DNA of 64,000 nucleotides from Treponema sp. (GTDB taxonomy: Bacteria; Spirochaetota; Spirochaetia; Treponematales; Treponemataceae): positions 1-64,000 of the forward strand of contig JAFSJX010000009.1 of the NCBI GenBank assembly GCA_017449285.1, read 5' to 3'. Position numbers and translations under genes: made by a program. A model generated the notes under the pieces. It did no database searches. It was not told the DNA's origin and saw only the letters and a program-made list of their open reading frames with translations. Below are positions 53,751 to 62,087 of the stretch, piece after piece (the first letter of the stretch is position 1; each line of letters begins with the position of its first letter).

Positions 53751-55571
53751 ATGAAGAAAATTGCTAAACTGTTTGCAGTTTTATCGGCAATCGCATTGCT
53801 TGGAACAGTTGTTTCTTGTAGCAATGATGACGGTTCAGACCCTTTGGAGACATCGCCAAATAACCCGAATCCGAGGCCTGACAATCCAGAAGATGCTTCT
53901 GCTATATGGGAAGGTGCGGAAATGATTGAAGCCCTTGCCAACACAGAATACACATGGCAAGAGTGCAACATTTCTTCTGAATGGGCGAGTCGTCTGCAAG
54001 TTGGATCAAAGGTAATCTTTGAAATTGAGAAAAAAGCTGATGCTGACGGAGCAGAATATGCTAAATTCCGCGTCACAAAGGGCTGGACTGCCTGTGGTGT
54101 TTCAAAATATTACACCGCAGACGGAAATGAAGTCCTCGTAAAAGAAGATACTACTAACCTTGGCACTTATGAAAACGAAGCGGGCAATGGTGGTACATAC
54201 TACTTTGCCGTTGAAGAAAGCAATATTGCAAATCTCAAAACAGGCTTCGACCTCTGCGGAAACTTCAAACTGGTAAAAATCGGCATTACGAACCTAAAAG
54301 AAAAGGAAGCCGAAGACCCGAATGTACAAAAAACGATTACGCTTGAAAAGAATCAGTATGCCGCAAACCCTGAATCACAGGCAAAGGTTGCACTTGATTT
54401 TAACGAAGTCAAAGTGGGCGACAAAGTAACAGTCAAATTGGTAGGAAAAGCAACACGCGCATTTAAAGGCGAATTCTTCATTGTTGATACAACTTCAGAA
54501 GCTGGAAAGCCAGAAAATGTTGGTGGCTACTGGGGCGAATTGGCAGAAAAATATCCTGCTGATGAAGATGTTGACGGAGTTAAAACAAAGAAGCCACTTG
54601 ATGTGCCAGCGGAATTTACTATTGAGCATGTCTTTGAAATCAATCATGCACAGTGGGGTACAGGTACAAATGCTTGTATGTTCGCAGTCAATGCTCTTGA
54701 TGGTGATGACACAATTGAGTTGAAGTGTACAGAATACAGCATTACGCTTACGAAGGGTGATGGCTGGAATCAACCAGAACCTGACCCTGAAACACCGGCG
54801 ACAAAGACAATCGTAATCAACCCGAATGTGTACGGAGAACCTGCAACGAATCACGGACTTCAGTACCTGATTGAGGGTTCATCTCTTTCGGAACTGTTCG
54901 CAAATGGGCTTCCGAAGAGCGGAGAGACATACACAATTAAGATTGTAGGCACGGCAGACGCAGAGTTCGACGGAATGATGCAATTTATGAATGAATGGAC
55001 AGGAATCACTGGCGAGGCTGCAACTGCGAAGTTCACTACGACAGAGTTCACGATTGAGAAGGACTTCACTTTCTCTGCTGACCTCTCCAGCACAAACGGT
55101 AAGTTCCAACTCTTCAACAACGATACTGAGGCGACCAAGAAGACGCTGACCGTAAAGACGCTCACTTTCACCAAGAAAGAGGCGACTCCGACGACAGAAA
55201 AGACAATCGATGTCACAGTGAACCACTATGAAGGCGCAGACCACGGCATTCAGTACACGGAGGCTGTCGCAACCTGTATCCCCGCAGGCGCAAAGTCTGG
55301 CGATGTGTATACGCTCAAGATGGTTGGCACGGCAGACGCGGAATTCAACGCGAATCTCCTTTTCGTGAACGGCACTTGGGCTGGCATTACTGGCGAGGCT
55401 ATCCCCGTAACCTTTACCACGACAGAGTTTACGATTGAGAAGGACTTCACGTTCAGTGCCGATACGGATGCTGACTGCAAGTTCATGCTCACAAATGCCG
55501 AAATGAGTCCGGCAGTGGCAAAGAAGTTGACTTTGAAAGAATATTCATTCACCAAGAAGGTTTCTGAATAA
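53751..55571 (+). CDS. Repeat lipoprotein with CBM-like modules
   Basis: This 606-residue lipoprotein has lipobox 'VVSC' and a Pro/Asn/Asp-rich linker ('SPNNPNPRPDNPED'). Four beta-sandwich modules of about 120-140 residues follow. The last two are clear repeats: 'SGETYTIKIVGTADAEFDGM' and 'SGDVYTLKMVGTADAEFNAN' each lead to 'TTEFTIEKDFTFSAD'. The layout resembles carbohydrate-binding modules, but the ligand is unknown. It probably pairs with the barrel protein upstream (40 bases apart) and has a strong AAGGAGG ribosome-binding site. A perfect intrinsic terminator follows the stop. Its modules are not the same as those of the six giant lipoproteins. Confidence 0.75.
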   Translation: MKKIAKLFAVLSAIALLGTVVSCSNDDGSDPLETSPNNPNPRPDNPEDASAIWEGAEMIEALANTEYTWQECNISSEWASRLQVGSKVIFEIEKKADADGAEYAKFRVTKGWTACGVSKYYTADGNEVLVKEDTTNLGTYENEAGNGGTYYFAVEESNIANLKTGFDLCGNFKLVKIGITNLKEKEAEDPNVQKTITLEKNQYAANPESQAKVALDFNEVKVGDKVTVKLVGKATRAFKGEFFIVDTTSEAGKPENVGGYWGELAEKYPADEDVDGVKTKKPLDVPAEFTIEHVFEINHAQWGTGTNACMFAVNALDGDDTIELKCTEYSITLTKGDGWNQPEPDPETPATKTIVINPNVYGEPATNHGLQYLIEGSSLSELFANGLPKSGETYTIKIVGTADAEFDGMMQFMNEWTGITGEAATAKFTTTEFTIEKDFTFSADLSSTNGKFQLFNNDTEATKKTLTVKTLTFTKKEATPTTEKTIDVTVNHYEGADHGIQYTEAVATCIPAGAKSGDVYTLKMVGTADAEFNANLLFVNGTWAGITGEAIPVTFTTTEFTIEKDFTFSADTDADCKFMLTNAEMSPAVAKKLTLKEYSFTKKVSE

Positions 55572-55593
55572 CCCTAACCTAATCTAACCTCTT

Positions 55594-55635
55594 GCCGCTG
55601 GCAGCATCTAACCTCACTGCCAGCGGCTTTTTTTT
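55594..55635 (+). terminator. Intrinsic terminator after the repeat lipoprotein
   Basis: GCCGCTGGCAG (55594-55604) pairs perfectly with CTGCCAGCGGC (55617-55627), followed by eight T. Bases 55600-55633 recur exactly at 56000-56033. Confidence 0.92.
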
Positions 55636-55641
55636 GCGGTA

Positions 55642-55669
55642 TTGACATTTAGGTGATTTGTAGTATATT
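55642..55669 (+). promoter_or_regulatory. Promoter of the antisense RNA
   Basis: TTGACA (55642-55647), a 16-base spacer and TATATT (55664-55669) predict a start near 55676. Confidence 0.7.
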
Positions 55670-55675
55670 TAAAGA

Positions 55676-55765
55676 AAAGGAGCGCACCACGGTAGCGTGG
55701 CTGAGTCTCCGTAAGCTAATTGAATAAGCCTACACGAGTTTCAGGCAGGTGTAGGCTTTCTTTTT
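55676..55765 (+). ncRNA. Candidate antitoxin small RNA
   Basis: A roughly 90-base transcript is predicted between the promoter at 55642-55669 and a terminator hairpin AAGCCTACAC/GTGTAGGCTT (55726-55758) with a T-rich tail ending at 55765. That end abuts the stop codon of the convergent toxin gene. It contains a CCACG-GTAG-CGTGG hairpin and no plausible reading frame. Its 5' element CGCACCACGGTAG is nearly repeated in the toxin mRNA leader (CGCACTACGGTAG). By analogy to TxpA/RatA and Fst/par loci it would pair with the toxin mRNA 3' end. This is inferred. Confidence 0.6.
55726..55765 (+). terminator. Terminator of the antisense RNA
   Basis: A 10-base perfect stem (55726-55735 with 55749-55758) is followed by a T-rich stretch broken by one C. 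Because the stem is symmetric it may also end or stabilise the convergent toxin mRNA. Confidence 0.8.
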
Positions 55766-55885
55766 CTACTTGCTTTTACTGTCTTTTTTTGCGAAGGTCT
55801 TGATTATTTCAAGAACAAACGTTGCAACCGTAACAATCGCTGTTACGACCGCACAAAGAAGCACAGTGCTTTCGTATCCTGTCAT
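55766..55885 (-). CDS. Small hydrophobic type I toxin-like peptide
   Basis: This 39-residue peptide starts 'MTGYESTVLLCAVVTAIVTV'. It has one membrane span and a charged tail ('KTFAKKDSKSK'). The 'M-x-x-Y-E-x-x-x-L' start, single helix and basic C-terminus match TxpA/holin-like and Fst-like type I toxins known mainly from Firmicutes. Its ribosome-binding site GGAGG (55896-55892), 6 bases before the ATG, lies in a 9-pair hairpin with CCTCC (55914-55910), so translation should be shut until refolding. A convergent small RNA ends at its stop codon. Membrane damage as mode of action is inferred from the families. Confidence 0.72.
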   Translation of the reverse strand: MTGYESTVLLCAVVTAIVTVATFVLEIIKTFAKKDSKSK

Positions 55886-55945
55886 ATCAGGCCTCCAAAT
55901 GTTGAATTCGGAGGTTCAGCCTACTACTACCGTAGTGCGTATCTG

Positions 55946-55974
55946 AGTATACTATATAACTGTTTTTTATGCAA
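55946..55974 (-). promoter_or_regulatory. Promoter of the toxin mRNA
   Basis: On the minus strand TTGCAT (55974-55969), a 17-base spacer and TATACT (55951-55946) predict a start near 55939. This gives a leader of about 54 bases that contains the ribosome-site hairpin. Confidence 0.72.
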
Positions 55975-56042
55975 GTAGAAATATGTATATAATTTTATTG
56001 GCAGCATCTAACCTCACTGCCAGCGGCTTTTTTATTGCGTGT

Positions 56043-56914
56043 TTAATTTGCTGGTACTGTTTGTGCGCGAATTTCTTCTGCAAGTTCGGTGACTTTTGCA
56101 AGCGAAAGCGTACAGCACTGTGCGATTTTCTCCACAGGTAAATCAGTTTCTTTCAAAAGATTCTTCGCAGTTTCGATGGCTTTGTCTTCTGCTGCTTCCT
56201 GTCGCATAACTTCAGCATCATCTTCCCATGAATATTCACCAAAAATCATACCTCTGTCTTCCCGTTTTAATCTTTCAAAATAGTCTGCGAGGATGTTCTC
56301 GGCAATGCACCTATCAAGCGCGTAACCAACCGAGTCTGCCTTGCCCTTGCTTTCTCCTATTCTAACATATTCCGTAAATTTTGCATATGCGGAAAGCGCA
56401 AGACTTTTTAACAAAATCGGATGATTATCTTTTTCGTTGATATTGTAGACTTTCACTTTCAAGTCCAAATTCGCTTTGCTTCCAGCCTCTTTGAAAGAAT
56501 CAGACAAATTCATCTCCGCTTCTTTCGGAAATTTCTCCTTCCATTATAGAATACATAGAACTCTGGGCTAGGAAGTTTAATACGCTTTTTTTCGTACTTC
56601 TTTTTCTTTTTGAACATCTTGCTATACTGTGCCGTTACATATTCCAAACAGCGCAGTGGCATATTATAATTGACTGTGCTTTGCTGTTCGGCAAGAACGA
56701 TGATGGAGTCGTTTATCCTCATTGAGACATCGTTGTTCACGCCTGTGTAAACCACATTTTTTAGCGTAATTGGCTCGATTGTCACTTCGTTAATCTTCAG
56801 ATTTGTATCATGAATTGCATTATAAAGAGAAAGGAAATTTTCTTTTGCATTCTCGCATTTTCCGAACAAATCTACGAAGAGGGAATCCCTGTAGCTGTGT
56901 TTTTTCTTTGCCAT
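56043..56914 (-). pseudogene. PD-(D/E)XK (Rpn-type) nuclease gene, frameshifted
   Basis: Two overlapping frames encode one family protein. The 134-residue N-terminal part (56914-56510) holds 'YRDSLFVDLFGKCENAKENF', 'NDVSMRINDSIIVLAEQQST' (the D...ExQ nuclease motif) and 'PSPEFYVFYNG'. The 156-residue C-terminal part (56513-56043) resumes with 'MNLSDSFKEAG' and ends with a helical tail. Reading the alternative frame upstream of 56513 gives 'EKFPKEAE', which joins 'FYNG' and 'MNLSD' as in intact relatives. A single base has therefore been lost near 56535-56541. The two frames overlap as ATGA, so split translation is conceivable, but simple decay of a transposase-like nuclease is more likely. 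Confidence 0.75.
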
Positions 56915-57243
56915 ACTGACCGCCTTCCTTCAAAAGAATTTTTCGTAAGCAGACGTTACTGTTTACACATAGATATAGGCAGTGAAAAGCAATTTTCTAC
57001 AGTTTTTAAATATAATTTTTGTTATATTTGAAAAAGATTGGTTGTTCATATTGGATTCGGTACTGCTTTCTTTCCATCTGAAATAATACAAAACCGAATC
57101 TTTTGCCTCTCATTTTACTGCACTATTTTGATATTTCAGACAAAAAAACGATAGTTTTTCGGATAATCCGTTTTAGAATTAAAATGTACGGAAGAAAGTA
57201 CATGGCGGGATTATGCCTGCCGTAATAAAAAGTGAGGGTGCAT
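56915..57243 (+). other. 329-base intergenic region before the GH16 gene
   Basis: No gene is seen. It holds ATATAGGCAGTGAA (56973-56986), which recurs at 35090-35103 before the decayed nuclease. It also has an 8-base inverted repeat AAATATAA/TTATATTT (57008-57029), a CGGATAATCCG palindrome near 57160, and two leader hairpins (ATGTAC/GTACAT and GGCGGG/CCTGCC, about 57183-57221) just before the GH16 ribosome-binding site. No clear -35/-10 pair was found. Confidence 0.5.
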
Positions 57244-59535
57244 ATGAAGATGGCAAAGATTGCATTAGCTTCTGCCGCGTTGCTTGTTTCGGCGACGGCA
57301 TTTGCTCAGGGAAAGCCTTCTGCGTACACTGACGCGGATTTGGTTTGGAAAGATGATTTTGACGGCAAAAAGTTGAACATGAAAGACTGGAATTTTGAAT
57401 TCCACGAGCCGGGCTGGGTCAATGCGGAGTTGCAGTCCTATGACGACTCAAAAAAGAACACCTACATCAAAGACGGTTGCCTTGTGATTCAGGCGTTGAA
57501 AGAAGAGAAAAAAGACGGCACGATTCACTATACGTCAGGAAGAATCAACACGCAGGGAAAGCGCACGTTCACTTATGGTCGTTTTGAGGCAAAACTGCGC
57601 GTTCCCAAGGGAAAAGGATTTTTGCCCGCGTTTTGGATGATGCCCGATGATGAGAGTTATTACGGTCAGTGGCCGAAGTGCGGCGAAATCGACATTATGG
57701 AAGTGCTGGGCGATGATACTTCCAAACTGCACGGAACGATTCACTTTGGCGAGCCACATTCTATGGTGCAGGGAACAAAACGACTTGAAAAAGGCAACTT
57801 TGCCGATGAATTCCATGTGTTTGCGGTGGAATGGGAACCAGGAGAAATCCGCTGGTATTGTGACGGCGTAAACTACAAGACCACCAACGAATGGTTCACC
57901 AAACGCCCCGGCTTTGGCGAGCAGACTTATCCCGCTCCGTTTGACCAGCCGTTCTACATCATTCTGAATGTGGCGGTTGGCGGCTCTTGGGTTGGTTATC
58001 CCGATGAGACTACTAATTTTGACCCCGCAAAAGATGACGCGAAGATGTACGTAGATTACGTAAAGGTCTATCAGAAAAAAGCATACAACGAAGATGTGGA
58101 AAAGCCGTCAAAGTCACCGGTTGTGGCAAAGACTGATTCTTCCGGCAATATGGTCTCCCAGCAGAAAAGCGCATGGGAATTCCTGACGGCTGGCGGCGGC
58201 GTTGGCTCTGTCGATACGGACGGAAGCACGCATACGATTAAGACGACGAACGCGGGTTCTTTGGAATATTCCATTCAGTATGTGCAGGCAAAAGTTCCGC
58301 TCAATCAGGGCTACCGCTATCGTTACTCATTTGATGCTTCTGCCGATGCAGACCGCACGATTATCACGGGAATTTCTGCCCCGAACTACAGTTACGAACG
58401 CCGCTTTGGTGACGAAAAAATCAAATTGACCACTAAAAAACAGCATTTCAGTTTTGAATTCAATATGATTGCCGATTCTGACCCGGAATGTCGCATTGAA
58501 TATAACTGTGGCGCGCAAGGCTCAACGGCAACGGTGCATATCTCCAATGTCCGTCTGGAAAAAATCGGCGAGTTTGACCTTTCATTCGGAAAAACCTGCT
58601 TGCCCGACGGAAACTACATTGAGAACGGTCAGTTTCAGGAAGGAAAAGGTCGTCTTGGCAGTTGGATAATCGAAAACAAAGTGAACGCCGACATCAGCGT
58701 AACAAAAGACCGCGCACGAATGCTCAAAATCGTCTCTCCCAAAAAGGCAAAGATGGACGATGTGATTATCGCTCAGAAAGGGCTGAAACTTGAAGGCGGA
58801 AAGAATTACGTGGTCAAGTTTGATGCTTGCTCAACAAAAACGACGTTCATCACGGTGCATTATGCGGACATCACACAAAAGACGCGCGTTATGGCTGGAC
58901 GCATTGACCCCAAAACCAAGGCTCTGATTCCGGGTCATTTTGAATGGGTCTACGCGCCAAAGACCGACACCGAAATTGATTTTTCAATGGAAGTGGGATG
59001 TGACGGCGGCACGATTTATGTGGACAATGTGTACGTCAAGGAAAACTGCGTGGTCATCAATGGCGAATTTGACACGGGAATGTCCGGCTGGGAATTGTAC
59101 GCTCATCAGAACGCAAGCGCAAAGTGTGAGATTGTAGAGAATAACGGCAACAAACAGGCTCAGGTCAAAATCGACAACACGGGCAACCTTGACTGGATGA
59201 TTCAGCTCAAGCAGAACGGATGTCTTCTGGAAAAGGGAAAAATGTACAAAATCACCTTGAAAGCAAAATCTGACCTTGAGCGCATGGTTATGCTGGCTTT
59301 GCAACGTGATGGCTCAAAGGACGACAACTGGTTCCCGTATTCCAATACGCTCAAATTCAAGGCGGGTTCGGAGATGAAGGAATACAGCTGGCAGTTCACA
59401 ATGGGCATGGAAACTGACCCCAACGTAATCTTTACGATTAGCATGGGCGCGGTTTCCGACAAAATTATCACCCAGCCGCATACGGTAACGATTGATTCCA
59501 TCGTGGTGGAAGAAATCCAGAAAAAAGAAACACGG
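57244..59535 (+). CDS. GH16 endo-beta-glucanase with three CBM4/9-type modules
   Basis: This secreted protein of about 764 residues has a signal peptide cleaved after 'SATAFA' (residue 21). The GH16 domain covers about 25-285, with the active site 'CGEIDIMEVLG' (Glu 148 nucleophile, Asp 150, Glu 153 acid/base), 'FLPAFWMMPDDES' and 'FYIILNVAVGGSWVGYP'. The motif without a bulge insertion is that of laminarinases and related beta-1,3- or 1,3-1,4-glucanases. Three beta-sandwich carbohydrate-binding modules follow (about 315-450, 460-600 and 605-758), each ending in a 'VHISNVRLEK' or 'IYVDNVYVKE'-type strand. The ATG at 57244 has GTGAGG 6 bases upstream and is preferred to a GTG at 57232. The stop codon ends at 59538. 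Confidence 0.93.
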
Positions 59536-59570
59536 TAATATTTCCCCTCAATAGGTGGAGAAGAGGATTT

Positions 59571-59615
59571 GGCTTCGTCAGCGGTGACAATAAACAACTG
59601 GCGAAGCCTTTTTTT
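59571..59615 (+). terminator. Terminator between GH16 and GH5 genes
   Basis: GGCTTCGTCAG (59571-59581) pairs with CTGGCGAAGCC (59598-59608), with one T-G pair, followed by seven T. The GH5 gene begins 16 bases later, so its expression needs read-through or a promoter not seen here. Confidence 0.85.
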
Positions 59616-59631
59616 GTGAACGGGAGACGGT

Positions 59632-60792
59632 ATGAAAAAACGGATGCTTTTGATTTTGGGCTGTATTCTGATTCTGTGCGGCTGTTCCAATCCAGACGCA
59701 TTTGACCCATTTTCTGGTGAGGGGTACACACAAGCCGATATTGGCATCGGAAACGGCTGGAATTTGGGTAACACGCTGGATGCTTGCTCGTATGGAAACA
59801 AAATCAATTTGGGACTTGATACGGAAGCCTCTTGGGGAATGCCTTACACCACACAGGCAATGATTTCCGCCATCGCACAAAAAGGATTCAAGACAATCCG
59901 CATTCCCGTCAGCTATCATAATCACATCACCGAGGGAACGAACTATACGATTGATTCTGCATGGATGGCGCGGGTTAAAACGATTGTGGACTGGTCGCTT
60001 ACTGCGGGAATGAAAGTGATTATCAACATACACCACGACAATCTGCTCAGCGCGGAACTGAAAACTACCTACGGCTTTACGGTGAACGCTGATTCTGGCG
60101 AGCAGACAACGTCAAAAAAATACATCGAACGAATTTGGACACAGGTTGCGGATTGTTTTAAATCGTATGATGACCACCTTATTTTTGAAGTGCTGAACGA
60201 GCCGCGTAACCGTGATGCTTCCAACGATGGTTTTAGCGGAGCATCAAATCTTTCTACGCTCAACAAAATCATCCGTGAATACGAACAAGTCGCCCTCAAC
60301 GCAATCCGTGCTTCCGGGGGGGGGAAAAATGCCAGCCGTTATGTGATGGTTCCGCCCTATGCCGCAAATCCCGACATGACAACAGGGTGGTCGCTTCCGA
60401 ATGACTCTGCTTCCAAAAAACTGATTGTTTCTGTTCACGCCTACACACCCTATGAGTTTTGCATGAACACAGCAAGCACGAAGAATTTTACGGATTCCTA
60501 CAAAGGCTCTGTTGACTGGCTTTTTACTAACATAAAGACAAATTTTACCGCAAAAGGAATCTTCGTCGTAATCGGCGAAACAAGCGCGAGTGACAAGAAC
60601 AATCTTGCAGAACGCAAAAAATGGTTCTCTTACTACTACGACAAGGCAGATTCCGCCAATATTCCCGTGATTGTGTGGGATAATATGCTCGTTTATCCGC
60701 AAGGAGACGATGCGGGCGAAAGGCACGGCTATTTTAACCGCGACACACTTTCTTGGTTCTTCCCCACGCTGATTGATGAAATGGTAAAGTAA
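59632..60792 (+). CDS. GH5 endoglucanase lipoprotein
   Basis: This 386-residue cellulase has the signal 'KKRMLLILGCILIL' and lipobox 'LCGC' (Cys 18). The GH5 TIM barrel is shown by 'GWNLGNTLDA', 'GFKTIRIPVSYHNH', 'KVIINIHHDN', 'LIFEVLNEPRN' (acid/base Glu 190), 'VSVHAYTPYEFC' and 'FVVIGETSAS' (nucleophile Glu 316), closest to subfamily 4. It would cleave beta-1,4-glucan or mixed-linkage glucan at the cell surface, complementing the GH16 enzyme. A G9 tract at 60316-60324 lies between the two catalytic residues. GGGAG precedes the ATG. The stop directly abuts the stop of the convergent hexokinase gene. Confidence 0.95.
   Translation: MKKRMLLILGCILILCGCSNPDAFDPFSGEGYTQADIGIGNGWNLGNTLDACSYGNKINLGLDTEASWGMPYTTQAMISAIAQKGFKTIRIPVSYHNHITEGTNYTIDSAWMARVKTIVDWSLTAGMKVIINIHHDNLLSAELKTTYGFTVNADSGEQTTSKKYIERIWTQVADCFKSYDDHLIFEVLNEPRNRDASNDGFSGASNLSTLNKIIREYEQVALNAIRASGGGKNASRYVMVPPYAANPDMTTGWSLPNDSASKKLIVSVHAYTPYEFCMNTASTKNFTDSYKGSVDWLFTNIKTNFTAKGIFVVIGETSASDKNNLAERKKWFSYYYDKADSANIPVIVWDNMLVYPQGDDAGERHGYFNRDTLSWFFPTLIDEMVK
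60316..60324 (+). repeat. G9 homopolymer inside the GH5 gene
   Basis: Nine G encode 'GGG' near residues 229-231 and are followed by five A. A slip would truncate the enzyme after the acid/base Glu 190 but before the nucleophile Glu 316, turning the cellulase off. Confidence 0.8.
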
Positions 60793-62064
60793 TTATGCTA
60801 AAGCCGCCATTGCCGTGCCAAGCGTGATGTCCGCTTCTTCGGGGAGCATTTCGTAGTACAAGTGTTTGTCCTCAAGGTATGCGCTTAGGTAGTGGCGGGT
60901 GCGTTCAGGAATTTTGTAGGTCTTGAAGAATGTCGTTCCGTTACAGGCAACGCAGACGGGATTTTTTGGATTTGTGCCTTCGCCGTTTTGTACGATGCTT
61001 GCACCGATGATTGCCGCCGCGATACGGGCAGTTCTGTCTACGAGCGCATCAAAAAGGTCAAAGATAATCGCACAATCATGTTTGTCTGCGCCAGTAAACA
61101 TATCGGGATAAGTCTGCGTCGCGGCATCAGTTTTTTCGAGGAAATCACTTACTTCAATAAGCGAAAGCGTTTTCTTTGAGATAATTTCATCGCCGAAGTT
61201 CGCAGAAAAAAGACCTTCCTGTGCGCCACGCTGAAGCATTGCTAGGGCGATTGCACCCATATACATTCCGGAGCAAAGTTTTTCCAGCGGAGATGTTCCT
61301 GGCTGGACGCTTTTCATATCCACTAGAACGTCAAAGTCAGATTTTTCTGTGCCGCCGAATTTGGCGCACTCGGTAACGATAATTTGTTTTTTTAGGGAGG
61401 GGTACGCAGGATTTTCGTTCTGGACGTAAGCACAATTCAGCCCCGTTCCCAGAACGAATCCCACATAGGAAGCAAATTTCTTGTTTCCGCTCCCGGCAAG
61501 AAGGGCAGAAACCGTGTCATTTAAAAGAATGACTTTCGGAATGTTCGTCCATCCCCGTTCTGCGAGTACCTGTTTTAGTTCTGCTCCAATGTAACTGCCT
61601 GTGACTTCGGGTGCTTTGATTTCCTTTGAGAATCCTAGAAGAATACCATCTTGGTCTTCGGTAATCGTCATAGGATAGGAAAAGCAGAAGCAAATTTCAT
61701 CACAAGAATTCTTAAAGCGTCTGATATTCCAGGCAATCTGTAAAAAGAAATCCTTCTTGCCGAGTTTCCCTTCCGTTCCCGGCATTTTCGTCTTTTCAAA
61801 ATCTGAGCAGGAGGAAGACCCATCCTTTGAAAAATGAACGATACAGGAACGGAAGTTTGTGCCGCCTGCGTCAATCACGATTGCCGACGTATCTTTCATC
61901 GCAATTGCTGACGGGTCACAATACGTTCTAATCATATCCTGATACGCTTTGCCCCCGGACAATCCCTTGTGCATATCCTCACGAAGCGCGTCTGAGAGCG
62001 AAGCGATATTCAGCTGAGTGTCAAAACAATGTCTTTCTAAGAATCTTTTGACCACTTCATTCAT
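60793..62064 (-). CDS. Hexokinase-family sugar kinase
   Basis: This 423-residue kinase has the phosphate-1 motif 'AIVIDAGGTNFRSCIVHF', a sugar-binding 'FCFSYPMTITEDQDG', 'VILLNDTVSALLAGSG' and the phosphate-2 region 'GFVLGTGLNCAY'. The size and order match the eukaryotic-like hexokinase family found in treponemes, not the shorter bacterial glucokinases. It would phosphorylate glucose or a related hexose taken up by the adjacent transporter. The ATG at 62064 follows GGGGGA with 6 bases' spacing; an in-frame GTG at 62088 overlaps the permease stop and is less likely. It is the last gene of the transporter unit. Confidence 0.87.
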   Translation of the reverse strand: MNEVVKRFLERHCFDTQLNIASLSDALREDMHKGLSGGKAYQDMIRTYCDPSAIAMKDTSAIVIDAGGTNFRSCIVHFSKDGSSSCSDFEKTKMPGTEGKLGKKDFFLQIAWNIRRFKNSCDEICFCFSYPMTITEDQDGILLGFSKEIKAPEVTGSYIGAELKQVLAERGWTNIPKVILLNDTVSALLAGSGNKKFASYVGFVLGTGLNCAYVQNENPAYPSLKKQIIVTECAKFGGTEKSDFDVLVDMKSVQPGTSPLEKLCSGMYMGAIALAMLQRGAQEGLFSANFGDEIISKKTLSLIEVSDFLEKTDAATQTYPDMFTGADKHDCAIIFDLFDALVDRTARIAAAIIGASIVQNGEGTNPKNPVCVACNGTTFFKTYKIPERTRHYLSAYLEDKHLYYEMLPEEADITLGTAMAALA

Positions 62065-62087
62065 AGCGATTCCCCCGCGGTTTACCA

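Larger units (their letters stand above)
55600..56033. repeat. 34-base direct repeats bracketing the toxin locus
   Basis: Bases 55600-55633 and 56000-56033 are identical, 400 bases apart. The repeat is the right two-thirds of the terminator of the repeat-lipoprotein gene. The second copy has lost the outer left arm, leaving a 5-base stem with six T. The small toxin-antitoxin locus lies between them, so recombination would remove it precisely. Confidence 0.85.

Noticed and set aside
57183-57221. Riboswitch in the GH16 leader
   Set aside because: Two hairpins are present, but no conserved core of a known riboswitch class was recognised.
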